This document shows, one piece after another, positions 15,350 to 24,232 of a stretch of DNA of 45,492 nt (within the stretch, counting starts at the first letter, position 1; each line of letters begins with the position of its first letter). The stretch covers positions 1 to 45,492 of the forward strand of contig JAVBMW010000037.1 of assembly GCA_031551965.1 (NCBI GenBank), given 5' to 3'. Source of the DNA: CALVGQ01 sp031551965 (GTDB taxonomy: Bacteria; Bacillota_I; Bacilli_A; Erysipelotrichales; Erysipelotrichaceae). The notes beneath the pieces are model-generated. The model did not search any database. It was not told the DNA's origin and saw only the letters and a program-made list of their open reading frames with translations. The position numbers were made by a program, and so were the translations under genes.

Positions 15350-16057
15350 CTAGTTATTTAAAAACTCTTTCACAAAATCAGTAGCTGGATTTTTTTTACA
15401 ATTTAAATAGTGATCCAGCATTTCTATACGACCTTCATTTAAAATCATAGTACCATTTTCTATTTTCTCAGCTTCATCAATAAAGTGTGTAACATAAATA
15501 CAGCTAAACGCATATTTTTCCTTTAGTTTTAACAACAATTCTAAAGTCTTCTTCTTTAATTTCCAATCTAAATTAGCCAATGCTTCATCCATCAACAACA
15601 AATCACATTCACGAACCAACGCTCTAGCTAAGGCTACTCTTTGTTTTTGACCCGCAGAAAGATCAGCACATTTTCGGAATAAGAATTCTGACATTTCAAC
15701 TTCTTCAGCAATTTCTTTTACTCTTTTATCAATTTTATCTTTTGGCCAATTTAACTTTGTCAGTCCTAAGGCGATGTTATCAAAACAGTTTAAGTGTTCA
15801 ATTAAATTAGGTTTCTCAAATACAACACTTATTTTTTGTTTTAGGCAGTCAATTTTTTCAATTGACTGCTCATTATAGATTAATTCACCAGATGTTGCTT
15901 CTTCTAATCCACATAATATACGTAATAACGTACTCTTACCTGAACCAGAAGGGCCCAAAACACATAATATTTGATTATCTTCGAGTATAAATCCAATGTT
16001 ATCTAATGCCACTTGTTCAGGGTATTTTTTAACTAGATTTCTTACCTCAATTTTCAC
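15350..16057 (-). CDS. Orphan ABC transporter ATPase with altered Q-loop
   Basis: A 235-residue ABC ATPase of the sugar/ion importer type, without the C-terminal regulatory domain of MalK-like proteins. Walker A is GPSGSGKST (Lys41), the signature LSAGQKQR (133-140, Ala for the usual Gly), Walker B LLLMDEAL (153-160) and the H-loop His191. The Q-loop reads VFEKPNL, with Glu81 where Gln is normal, and DEA replaces DEP. No permease or binding protein lies nearby. It starts with GTG (AGAGG upstream) and overlaps the pfkB gene by 11 bases. It may drive a transporter encoded elsewhere or have a regulatory role with the two-component pair. Confidence 0.88.
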   Translation of the reverse strand: MKIEVRNLVKKYPEQVALDNIGFILEDNQILCVLGPSGSGKSTLLRILCGLEEATSGELIYNEQSIEKIDCLKQKISVVFEKPNLIEHLNCFDNIALGLTKLNWPKDKIDKRVKEIAEEVEMSEFLFRKCADLSAGQKQRVALARALVRECDLLLMDEALANLDWKLKKKTLELLLKLKEKYAFSCIYVTHFIDEAEKIENGTMILNEGRIEMLDHYLNCKKNPATDFVKEFLNN

Positions 16058-17009
16058 TTGTTGCCTCTTGTAGAAATTGATTTACTTGTTCAAGTGTTGG
16101 AAGTGATGGAATAGCTCCTTTGATTGTAGTTGCAAGTGCTCCTGAAGCATTGGCTCTAATAATCATTTCTCTCAATTCATTTTCATTTAAATTCTTATAA
16201 TCTTTATTAGTTAAAGAAGCTAGAAATGACCCAAAGAATGCATCACCTGCTCCCGTAGAATCGATTGTATTTACCTTAAATGTTGGCACATCTAACCAAT
16301 GTCCATTCCCGTAACAAATACATCCTTTTTCAGCTCGAGTACATAACATGATAGAAATATTAAATTCTTCCTGAAGTTTAAGCATCGCTTCTTTTATATC
16401 AGTTATTCCAGTTATAAATTCTAGTTCTTCTTCTGTTACTTTTAAAATATCACAGAAGTCCAATCCTTTTTTAATTTGTGCTTTTGCTTCTTCTACACTT
16501 GACCACAAGGGCATTCTTAAATTGGGATCATAAGTTATGATCTTGCCTGCATTTTTTACATATTTTAATATTTCATAAGTTGTAGTACGAGCAGGATTAT
16601 GGGTAAGCGATAGTGATCCAAAATGGAATATATCACATTCATCCAATGCATTAAAATTGATTTCTCTGCTTTCTATCATGACATCAGCACCTGGATTTCG
16701 ATAGAAAGTAAAATCACGTTCTCCATTTTCAGTAAGATGCACAAAAGCAAGGGTCGTATGATATCTATCACTTTGTATAATATATTGTGTATCCACTCCT
16801 GCTTCCATTAAAATATTGATTAAATAATTTCCAAATTTATCTTGACCGACTTTACCTAAAAAACTGCTTTCTCCATTTTGTTTAGCGATCGCAACTGCTA
16901 AATTTGCGGGTGCTCCTCCTGGATTTTGTTCTAAGGTTACATTTCCTTTATCACTAATTCCGTAAGGGGTAAAATCAATCAAGCATTCTCCATAAGCACA
17001 AATTTTCAT
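16047..17009 (-). CDS. PfkB-family sugar kinase, fructokinase-like
   Basis: A 320-residue ribokinase-fold kinase that phosphorylates a sugar, probably fructose, in the cytoplasm. The first PfkB signature (GGAPANLAVAIAKQNGESSF, about 31-50) and the second (DSTGAGDAFFGSFL, catalytic Asp near 255) are intact, and NPGGAPANLA is typical of fructokinases. It is the first gene of an operon with an ABC ATPase and a two-component system. AGGAAG precedes the ATG. Other PfkB substrates such as 2-keto-3-deoxygluconate cannot be excluded. Confidence 0.88.
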   Translation of the reverse strand: MKICAYGECLIDFTPYGISDKGNVTLEQNPGGAPANLAVAIAKQNGESSFLGKVGQDKFGNYLINILMEAGVDTQYIIQSDRYHTTLAFVHLTENGERDFTFYRNPGADVMIESREINFNALDECDIFHFGSLSLTHNPARTTTYEILKYVKNAGKIITYDPNLRMPLWSSVEEAKAQIKKGLDFCDILKVTEEELEFITGITDIKEAMLKLQEEFNISIMLCTRAEKGCICYGNGHWLDVPTFKVNTIDSTGAGDAFFGSFLASLTNKDYKNLNENELREMIIRANASGALATTIKGAIPSLPTLEQVNQFLQEATSEN

Positions 17010-17070
17010 ATCGTCACTTCCTTCTCTTTCATTTTATCACATAATTCAAAAAAATATAGCCAAACCACCA

Positions 17071-17104
17071 AAATAAAAGGTGACACAGTATAGACTATGC
17101 CACC
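17071..17104 (-). terminator. Terminator of the DUF885 gene
   Basis: GGTGGCATAGT pairs with ACTGTGTCACC (two G-U) around a four-base loop, followed by TTTTATTT on the minus strand. It begins a few bases after the stop codon. Confidence 0.75.
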
Positions 17105-17109
17105 AAAAT

Positions 17110-18882
17110 TTAATTATTTTCTTTAATATAGGCTTCAACTTTCTTTTCTAATAAATCAAATGTCAATGCACCATTTTCAAGAATTGCTTGATGATAAGTT
17201 ATTTCATTAAATTTTTCACCAAGTTGTTTTTCTGCTTTAGTTCTTAGTGTATCCATCTTTAACAATCCTACCCCGTAAGGTAAAAACATTCCTGGATTTG
17301 AGATACTGCTTTCATACAATATTTTCACAACTTCATCTTGTTCAAAACCATACATTTTCCCATATTGTTCTAGGTATTGTTTTGTTTCAGCTTCTGTCCA
17401 TCCATAATAGTTTACACCGATATCGACCATCGCTTGAACTAACATCGGATAATATATATCGATTCCCAAAAATTTACTAAGTTTCGGATCATCTGGAAGT
17501 AACCACTCAAATGAATTGACTTCAGTATACATTGCCCAACCTTCAACATAACCTAGACTATCAAAGACAGTTCTTAAAGGATTTGGTTCTGTAGCTAAAT
17601 AATATGTCGTTTGATATAAATGTCCTGGAAACCCTTCATGAGCTAAAGTAGGGTATAGTTGAGAAGTATTAGTTTTATTGATTGGATTGATTCGGATAAT
17701 ATTATCTTCAATTTTATCAAATGGTGGAATCAAGTAATATGCTGAAGTGTTTGCATTCGCAATGGTTGGATCCAAGTATTCAGCTCTGTATGTGACTACA
17801 GGTCCTTGAGGATATTTTTCTAATAGTTTTGATTGGTATATCTGAAGAATATCGACAGGTTCTTTTAACTCAAATTCATTATTGATATAACGATCATATA
17901 GTCCATCATCAGACATCATCAAAGAATAGAGCCCATTCATTAACTCTTGAATTTTAGCATTACCTTGTTTAAATAAAGTATCGATTGAACCTGAAACCCC
18001 TGTCTTATATTGAAATAGTGCTGAATAAAACTTTTTCCCATTTTCAATAGTTGCATATCCACCAGTTGCTTTAGCAGTCCCTTTCCAATCTAAAAGTTGT
18101 TGTTTAACTTTTTGATAAGCTGGGATCACTTCTTCTATTATTACTTTTTTATTTTGAGCTGAATAGGCTTCTTTTTTATCTTTTGATAAATCAAATGATT
18201 CCAATTTATCTTCAAATGATACAATCAGTTCATTATCATTAACTTTTGAGATGAATTTATCGATTTCAGCAACGGTTTTATCCACTGAGAAATCTTGCAT
18301 AAACAATCCCATTTCAACTTGTTGCTGCGTATATTTCAACCCATCATCCAAGTAACGATCTACATCTTCCAAGAGCGCTAAATACATATCAAAGTCAGAT
18401 TCTTGATAAATACTGAACTCCATAAATATTGTAGTTAAATTAGAAGTAAGTCCACTTGAGGAACTAAACAAATGAGAAAAAAAGTCTAAATCTTTAAATG
18501 CTAATTGCATTTCAATATAATTCATAATCATTTCATAATCTGTTTGTTGAGTACTCGTTAAAGATTTAACTTTAAACTTACTTAGTTTTGTTTTCCAATC
18601 ATTCAATTGTTCATAAAACTTTTGATCTGATTCTACTGAAAGCTCTCCTAAACTATATTCACTGATACGAATTCCATAAACCTCGGGATTTTCTAAATTG
18701 TAATGTAAAGTCATCGCATCTTGACTAATATAGTCAATAAAGATTTCAACCATTAATTCATCAAACTCAATTTGTTTTTGATTTAACTGTACATTACCCC
18801 CATTTGTTACAACATCTTCTTTCTTTGCACAGCCACTAAATAAAAGAAGTGCACACATAAAACTAATTAGGATTTTTTTCAT
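17110..18882 (-). CDS. DUF885-family lipoprotein, probable metallopeptidase
   Basis: A 590-residue protein with a signal peptide ending in the lipobox LFSGC (Cys18), so it is predicted to be anchored outside the membrane. The C-terminal half carries HEGFPGHLYQ (about 415-424) and, about 32 residues later, GYVEGWAMYTE, the pattern of the zinc-binding helices in DUF885 proteins. The family is predicted to be peptidases, but the substrate is not established. The gene is monocistronic with its own terminator. AAGGG precedes the ATG. Confidence 0.87.
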   Translation of the reverse strand: MKKILISFMCALLLFSGCAKKEDVVTNGGNVQLNQKQIEFDELMVEIFIDYISQDAMTLHYNLENPEVYGIRISEYSLGELSVESDQKFYEQLNDWKTKLSKFKVKSLTSTQQTDYEMIMNYIEMQLAFKDLDFFSHLFSSSSGLTSNLTTIFMEFSIYQESDFDMYLALLEDVDRYLDDGLKYTQQQVEMGLFMQDFSVDKTVAEIDKFISKVNDNELIVSFEDKLESFDLSKDKKEAYSAQNKKVIIEEVIPAYQKVKQQLLDWKGTAKATGGYATIENGKKFYSALFQYKTGVSGSIDTLFKQGNAKIQELMNGLYSLMMSDDGLYDRYINNEFELKEPVDILQIYQSKLLEKYPQGPVVTYRAEYLDPTIANANTSAYYLIPPFDKIEDNIIRINPINKTNTSQLYPTLAHEGFPGHLYQTTYYLATEPNPLRTVFDSLGYVEGWAMYTEVNSFEWLLPDDPKLSKFLGIDIYYPMLVQAMVDIGVNYYGWTEAETKQYLEQYGKMYGFEQDEVVKILYESSISNPGMFLPYGVGLLKMDTLRTKAEKQLGEKFNEITYHQAILENGALTFDLLEKKVEAYIKENN

Positions 18883-19080
18883 ACGTTGCCCTTTCTACAT
18901 AGTTATTATGGGATTCTCTTTATAAATTATCCCTTTTAACTCTTGATGTTAAGTCATAGACTCCTCATCTATTGAAATAATTCATCCATGAACTCTTTTA
19001 GTATATCACAATTCAATCACTCAACTCGAAAAAATTTTCATACTCATCACTTCATCATTGACCATGTTTAATTTGTTTTG

Positions 19081-19089
19081 TGGTATAAT
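19081..19089 (+). promoter_or_regulatory. Extended -10 promoter of the 148-aa gene
   Basis: TGGTATAAT is a complete extended -10. TTGACC lies 20 bp upstream, too far for an ideal -35. The start ATG at 19106 would leave a leader of only about ten bases. Confidence 0.45.
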
Positions 19090-19105
19090 TTTATAGGTGA
19101 TAAAA

Positions 19106-19552
19106 ATGATAAATAAAAATATGACTTTACAATCTATGCTTCAATCAAAAATAAATGCAGAAGATTTTAATGTAGCTGATGAAGATACAAATGCAATCGT
19201 AAAAATTACTGTCGTTTCCAGTTTAGAAGAAAGAGCACATGATTTGATACATGCAATGTTTAAAGAAGAAAGACATTCTTATTCTCTAAATCTTTTTGAA
19301 AAAATCCAAGAAACTTCATGGTTTGACTTTGTAACCCCTGATAAAACACGTTTCATTTTGATATGGCAACTCGAATCAGTTGCAGACAGTGAAGAGCTCT
19401 CTGAATATTTTGAAGAAGTCTTAGCTGATTATAATCAAGCTTATGGGGATGTTGTCATTGAAATCAAAGATAAAGACAATCAAATTGAGACTTTGAAGCT
19501 ATATACTCATGAGGATAAAATATTAAAAACTATCGACAAACTATTATCTTAA
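19106..19552 (+). CDS. Unknown soluble protein
   Basis: A 148-residue acidic cytoplasmic protein. The ATG at 19106 is preferred over the GTG at 19097 because AGGTG (19095-19099) is suitably placed ahead of it. The sequence contains SSLEERAHDLIHAMFKEER and a C-terminal VVIEIKDKDNQIETLKLYTH, with alternating helix and strand character and no membrane segment. It is divergent from the DUF885 gene and followed by a terminator, so monocistronic. No family is recognised. Confidence 0.7.
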   Translation: MINKNMTLQSMLQSKINAEDFNVADEDTNAIVKITVVSSLEERAHDLIHAMFKEERHSYSLNLFEKIQETSWFDFVTPDKTRFILIWQLESVADSEELSEYFEEVLADYNQAYGDVVIEIKDKDNQIETLKLYTHEDKILKTIDKLLS

Positions 19553-19572
19553 TACATAAGCACTGAATTCTT

Positions 19573-19596
19573 AAGGGTTGATTCCAATCCTTTTTT
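19573..19596 (+). terminator. Terminator of the 148-aa gene
   Basis: AAGGGTTG pairs with CAATCCTT (one G-U) around ATTC, followed by T. Confidence 0.7.
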
Positions 19597-19613
19597 CTTT
19601 TTCGTTCTTAGAG

Positions 19614-19641
19614 AAAAAAACAGAACCTATTAAGATTCTGT
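19614..19641 (-). terminator. Terminator of the glycogen operon
   Basis: On the minus strand ACAGAATC pairs with GGTTCTGT (one G-U), followed by seven T. It follows the pulA stop immediately. Confidence 0.8.
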
Positions 19642-21744
19642 CTATTTAATCAATACGATCATGCTAAAAGCTCTAAGTAGATATTTATCAGCTTTCTTAT
19701 TTACTGATCCATTTTCATCCAATATCAACTTATAATTGTCTGAATCGATCATTTTATCAGATTTCATTGGATTGATATAAATTCTAAAGTCAACATTCTC
19801 TACTCCTTTGATTTCATAGATCAAGATTTGATTTTCTAAAGTATCAAAGGTTACATGTTCATGTAATAATTCAGCGCTATCTAATCTAAAAGCTGAATAT
19901 TTATTTCTAAGTGCGATTACATCACGGGTGTAATTGACCACATCCATATGCCTATTCTTACGAGACCAGTCAATTTGATTGATACGATCTGGTAAATTGT
20001 AGGTATTGTCATAACCCCCTTTTGTACGACAGAATTCTTGTCCCGCATGGATAAAAGGTATTCCTTGAGAAATCAAAAGTGTTCCTAGAATAAGTTTTTG
20101 ACGTAAAACTCGTATCTCTCTAACTTCATCATTACAACAATGTTTCATTTTATCCCAAACGGTTCCATTATCATGGCATTCAACGTAATTGATCGATTGC
20201 GTTGGGGAATCAAAAAGATGAAATAGATCTGGATGAGCATTTGCCGCTAGACAAAACTTAGCTGCTTCCAATAAATTGCGATCACCTGTCAAATAACCCT
20301 TTTGGTTTTTTTCGTATTCGCTTGATTTTCCCTTTAAATGATCACGATAATAATCATTAAAGAAACTAATTCTATCTAACTTTGCATGGTTCGCATTCAT
20401 GCTTTTTTCACTATCATTTAATGCTGTAGGCATATTCCATCCTTCACCATATAACATAGCATTTGGATTGATTTTATGGATTTCTTGGGAAATCAAATTC
20501 ATTGTATCGACATCCATAATGCCCATCAAATCAAAGCGGAAACCATCAATTCCATAAACATCCGCAAAAAATACGCAACAATCTATAATATATTTTCTAA
20601 CCATGTAATTTCTTGTTTCTACATCATTCCCACAAAATGAACCATTTGAATAAGAACCATTATCATTAAAACGGAAATAGTAATATGGACAAGTTTTCTC
20701 AAAGCTATGCAGAGCTATATCGTAAACATGATTAAAGACCACATCCATATTGACACCAATATTGGCATTATGAAACGCATTTACACAATTCATAAACTCT
20801 TGGGTACGTAATACTCCATTACTTGGAGTAACAGAAAAACTCCCTTCGAGGCTCATATATTGATGAGGATCATATCCCCAATTGTATTGAGAATACTTAC
20901 TATTTTCATCTACCGTATAAAAATCAAAAACCGGCATGAGTTGAACATGACTGATTCCTAATGTTTTGATATAATCAAATCCTGTTTCCTTTCCTTCATG
21001 CTTTGTCCCAGACTGTACTAGTGCATCAAAAGTACCATGGCTTTTTGCCTGACTATTTTGACAGATCGTCATATCTCTAACACTGATTTCATAGATGATC
21101 GCATCTGTCACTTTTTCTAAGCGGACGAAATCAGTTCTTTGAGCCTTCAACTTTTCAACGTTGATCACAACACTATTTTCACCATTGGCATCACTTGATT
21201 TTCCATAAGGGTCAATGCTTTTTACATATTTTCCATTTACATTTAATAAATAATGATATTTTTCACCAGTCAAATCCTGTGGTATTATGCATCTCCAAAC
21301 ACCTTGAATATCATAAGCCATATTAAATGTTTCGATTCCGTTTTCTGTTACCAAACGCAGCATAACTTCGCTCGCTGTTGGAGCCCATAAATTGAATAAG
21401 GTACAATCATCCTTAATACTAGAACCTAAATCATTCCCTGTATAACGATATTCTCTATCGAATCGATCTGTTTGTACGACATAACGATATTGTATTGGTG
21501 TTCTGAATCCATTAGATACCACAAGTTCATATTCTTTACCAATTTTTAGTTCTTCATCAACTGTTAAAAGATACCTTACAAAAAGATCATATTGTTCAGT
21601 CATTTTCACAACACAACGTGTTATATTACCATTTTGATCTTCAATATAGAAACGATCACTGTAACCATTATAATAACGGCGAGAAATTTCTACACTCACC
21701 AACTCATAACTGTCATAAAATGCCTCTACTGACATTGATTTCAT
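19642..21744 (-). CDS. pulA: Type I pullulanase, intracellular
   Basis: A 700-residue debranching enzyme cleaving alpha-1,6 links of glycogen or its limit dextrins. The N-terminal carbohydrate-binding domain (around 90-190, with FNLWAPTASEVMLRL) is followed by the GH13 barrel. The type I signature YNWGYDP is at about 286, DVVFNHVYD at about 336, GFRFDLMG with the nucleophile Asp at about 405, YGEGW with the acid Glu, and VECHDNGTVWDK. It lacks a signal peptide, so it acts in the cytoplasm on stored glycogen. It is the last gene after pgm-glgB-glgP, separated from glgP by a hairpin. Confidence 0.93.
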   Translation of the reverse strand: MKSMSVEAFYDSYELVSVEISRRYYNGYSDRFYIEDQNGNITRCVVKMTEQYDLFVRYLLTVDEELKIGKEYELVVSNGFRTPIQYRYVVQTDRFDREYRYTGNDLGSSIKDDCTLFNLWAPTASEVMLRLVTENGIETFNMAYDIQGVWRCIIPQDLTGEKYHYLLNVNGKYVKSIDPYGKSSDANGENSVVINVEKLKAQRTDFVRLEKVTDAIIYEISVRDMTICQNSQAKSHGTFDALVQSGTKHEGKETGFDYIKTLGISHVQLMPVFDFYTVDENSKYSQYNWGYDPHQYMSLEGSFSVTPSNGVLRTQEFMNCVNAFHNANIGVNMDVVFNHVYDIALHSFEKTCPYYYFRFNDNGSYSNGSFCGNDVETRNYMVRKYIIDCCVFFADVYGIDGFRFDLMGIMDVDTMNLISQEIHKINPNAMLYGEGWNMPTALNDSEKSMNANHAKLDRISFFNDYYRDHLKGKSSEYEKNQKGYLTGDRNLLEAAKFCLAANAHPDLFHLFDSPTQSINYVECHDNGTVWDKMKHCCNDEVREIRVLRQKLILGTLLISQGIPFIHAGQEFCRTKGGYDNTYNLPDRINQIDWSRKNRHMDVVNYTRDVIALRNKYSAFRLDSAELLHEHVTFDTLENQILIYEIKGVENVDFRIYINPMKSDKMIDSDNYKLILDENGSVNKKADKYLLRAFSMIVLIK

Positions 21745-21792
21745 AAAAAAACACCTCTTACCTCATAATATATTTTAAACCAAATCAGATTA

Positions 21793-21817
21793 AAAACAAG
21801 GCTTTTTGCCTTGTTTT
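21793..21817 (-). terminator. Hairpin between glgP and pulA
   Basis: AAAACAAGGC pairs perfectly with GCCTTGTTTT around five bases, followed by T. The stem overlaps the glgP stop codon. It may be a partial terminator; a weak promoter (TTGTTT, 16 bp, TAAAAT) can be drawn downstream for pulA. Confidence 0.65.
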
Positions 21818-24221
21818 AATCATTTAAATTGACTGGATGAATATTCCAAATTTCATCTGCATATTGTTTAATTGTACGATCTGAAGTAAAGAAACCTGAT
21901 CTAGCAATATTCAACAACATCTTTTTTGCCCATCCAGACTTATCTTGATAAAGTCTAGCGACTTCTTCTTGAGCTTTTACATAACTATCAAAATCAGCTA
22001 ATACTAAATATTCATCATTTTTATACATGAGTTCATCATAAACTTCTTTGAAGTCATCTAAATTGTTGCTCCAAGTGCCATCAATTAGTGAATCCACTGC
22101 TTTTTTTAGACGTTCATCTTGATTGTAATAATCCCAAGCATTGTATGTCATTTTTAATTTGTTTACTTCTTCAACTGTTAAACCAAAAATCACATCATTT
22201 TCACGACCTACAAGCTGATCGATTTCAACATTAGCACCATCCAAAGTACCAAGTGTTAAAGCACCATTCATCATGAATTTCATGTTTCCTGTTCCTGATG
22301 CTTCTTTACCTGCTGTTGAAATTTGTTCAGATACATCAGCTGCATTCATTAAAATTTCCGCAACGCTCACACGATAATTTGGTATAAACACTACTTTCAT
22401 CATTGTATTCACATGTGGATCATTATTGACAACATCCGCAATGCTGTTGATCAATAAGATAACCTTCTTTGCGAAAACATAGGCAGGTGCTGCCTTAGCC
22501 GCAAAGATAAATGTTCTTGGTTCAATTTTAAAACTTGGATCAGCTTTCATACGTTGATACAAATAAATGATATGCATTGCATCCAACAATTGACGTTTGT
22601 ATGCATGAAGACGCTTTGCTTGAACATCAAAAATACTATTTACATCAATATCGATCCCTGTATCATTTTTGATTGCCTTCGCTAAAATATGTTTGCGTTC
22701 AAGTTTGATTTTCATAAATCTTTCTTGAACTGAAGCATCATCCGCAAATTTTTCAAGTTCAATCAGTTTTGACATATCATGCTCAAATTCGCTACCTAAT
22801 AGCTCATTCAATAAACTTCTTAGTTGTGGATTACTATATAATAACCAACGACGATGTGTGATTCCGTTTGTTTTATTATTCAGTTTACCTGGATAAATTT
22901 CAACGAAGTCTCTGAATAGATCATTACGTAGTATTTCCGTATGAAGTGCTGCCACCCCATTTACACTATGTGAACCTACGATTGCCAAATTAGCCATATG
23001 GACTTGACCATCTTTAACTATACTTACACGATAAGCCATATTTTGATCATTTCCAAATCTTGAAACTACTTCAGCTTTAAAACGACGGTCAATTTCATCA
23101 ATAATCATCCAAATACGTGGTAATAATCTTTGAATAAATTGAACTGGCCATTTTTCCAAGGCTTCAGATAAAATCGTATGATTTGTATAAGCCATAACTT
23201 GTGTAGTGATGTTCCATGCAGCATCCCAACGATATTGGTATTCATCCATAAGGATGCGCATTAATTCAGGAATACATAAAACTGGATGTGTATCATTCAG
23301 CTGAATCGCAACTTTTTCATGAAGATTATCCAAGTTTGGATAAACACGCAAATGTGCTTTGATCAACCCATTTAAACCCGCAGAAACAAAAAAGTATTGT
23401 TGTTTCAAACGTAGCATTTTTCCATCATCGGTAGAATCATCTGGATAAACATTCAGACAAATTTCTTCTAATTCTTGTAGATACTGACGGAAATCTTTAT
23501 TTGCTGGAATTGTATCACTAGCTTCTGCAGACCACAAACGAAGTGTATTCGTTTCTTTTGTTCCATGTCCTACAATTGGCATATCATAAGGTACAGCACG
23601 AACATGTTCCGCATCTACATGATGGAATTCAAGTTCTCCATCTTGATTACGATTCACTTCAATACGACCATAGAATTTCACATCGACCGCATGTTTTGGT
23701 TTTCTTACTTCCCAAACATTACCAAGCGTTAGCCATTGATCCGGTACTTCAACTTGTTTACCGTTCACGATCTTTTGTTTAAATAAACCATAGCGATAAC
23801 GAATACAGTTGCCATTTCCTGGAAGTTGTAAAGAAGCAAGTGAATCCAAGAAACAAGCTGCAAGGCGGCCTAAACCACCATTCCCTAGAGCTGCATCTGA
23901 TTCTAAATCTTCCAATTCATTGATATCAATATCCAAGTCTCTTAAACCATCTTTAACGACACTGTAAATGCCTAAGTTCATTAAGTTGTTTGTAAGCAAA
24001 CGCCCCATTAAAAATTCCATTGAAAAATAGTACATTTGTTTTGCTTCTGTACTTGCAACTTTTTCTTTAGTTTCTTTCCAATGAATACTTGCGTACTCTC
24101 TTACCATCTCGCCTAAAACGATATATCGTTCAGTAATATGTGACTGTTCTACTGAACGGCCATATTCTTCAACGACTTTTCTAGTAAACTGTTCTTTGAA
24201 ATCTTCCTTGTTGTTAAACAT
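21816..24221 (-). CDS. glgP: Glycogen/maltodextrin phosphorylase
   Basis: An 801-residue GT35 phosphorylase that releases glucose-1-phosphate from alpha-1,4-glucan with PLP as cofactor. The PLP-lysine block EASGTGNMKFMMNGALTLGT is present near residue 650, with the DAALGNGGLGRLAACFLDS segment near 110-130 and QLNDTHP near 308. The length is normal for the family. Glucose-1-P would pass to the phosphoglucomutase encoded upstream. AGAGGG precedes the ATG and it follows glgB by 11 bases. Confidence 0.96.
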   Translation of the reverse strand: MFNNKEDFKEQFTRKVVEEYGRSVEQSHITERYIVLGEMVREYASIHWKETKEKVASTEAKQMYYFSMEFLMGRLLTNNLMNLGIYSVVKDGLRDLDIDINELEDLESDAALGNGGLGRLAACFLDSLASLQLPGNGNCIRYRYGLFKQKIVNGKQVEVPDQWLTLGNVWEVRKPKHAVDVKFYGRIEVNRNQDGELEFHHVDAEHVRAVPYDMPIVGHGTKETNTLRLWSAEASDTIPANKDFRQYLQELEEICLNVYPDDSTDDGKMLRLKQQYFFVSAGLNGLIKAHLRVYPNLDNLHEKVAIQLNDTHPVLCIPELMRILMDEYQYRWDAAWNITTQVMAYTNHTILSEALEKWPVQFIQRLLPRIWMIIDEIDRRFKAEVVSRFGNDQNMAYRVSIVKDGQVHMANLAIVGSHSVNGVAALHTEILRNDLFRDFVEIYPGKLNNKTNGITHRRWLLYSNPQLRSLLNELLGSEFEHDMSKLIELEKFADDASVQERFMKIKLERKHILAKAIKNDTGIDIDVNSIFDVQAKRLHAYKRQLLDAMHIIYLYQRMKADPSFKIEPRTFIFAAKAAPAYVFAKKVILLINSIADVVNNDPHVNTMMKVVFIPNYRVSVAEILMNAADVSEQISTAGKEASGTGNMKFMMNGALTLGTLDGANVEIDQLVGRENDVIFGLTVEEVNKLKMTYNAWDYYNQDERLKKAVDSLIDGTWSNNLDDFKEVYDELMYKNDEYLVLADFDSYVKAQEEVARLYQDKSGWAKKMLLNIARSGFFTSDRTIKQYADEIWNIHPVNLND

Positions 24222-24232
24222 CCAATACCCTC

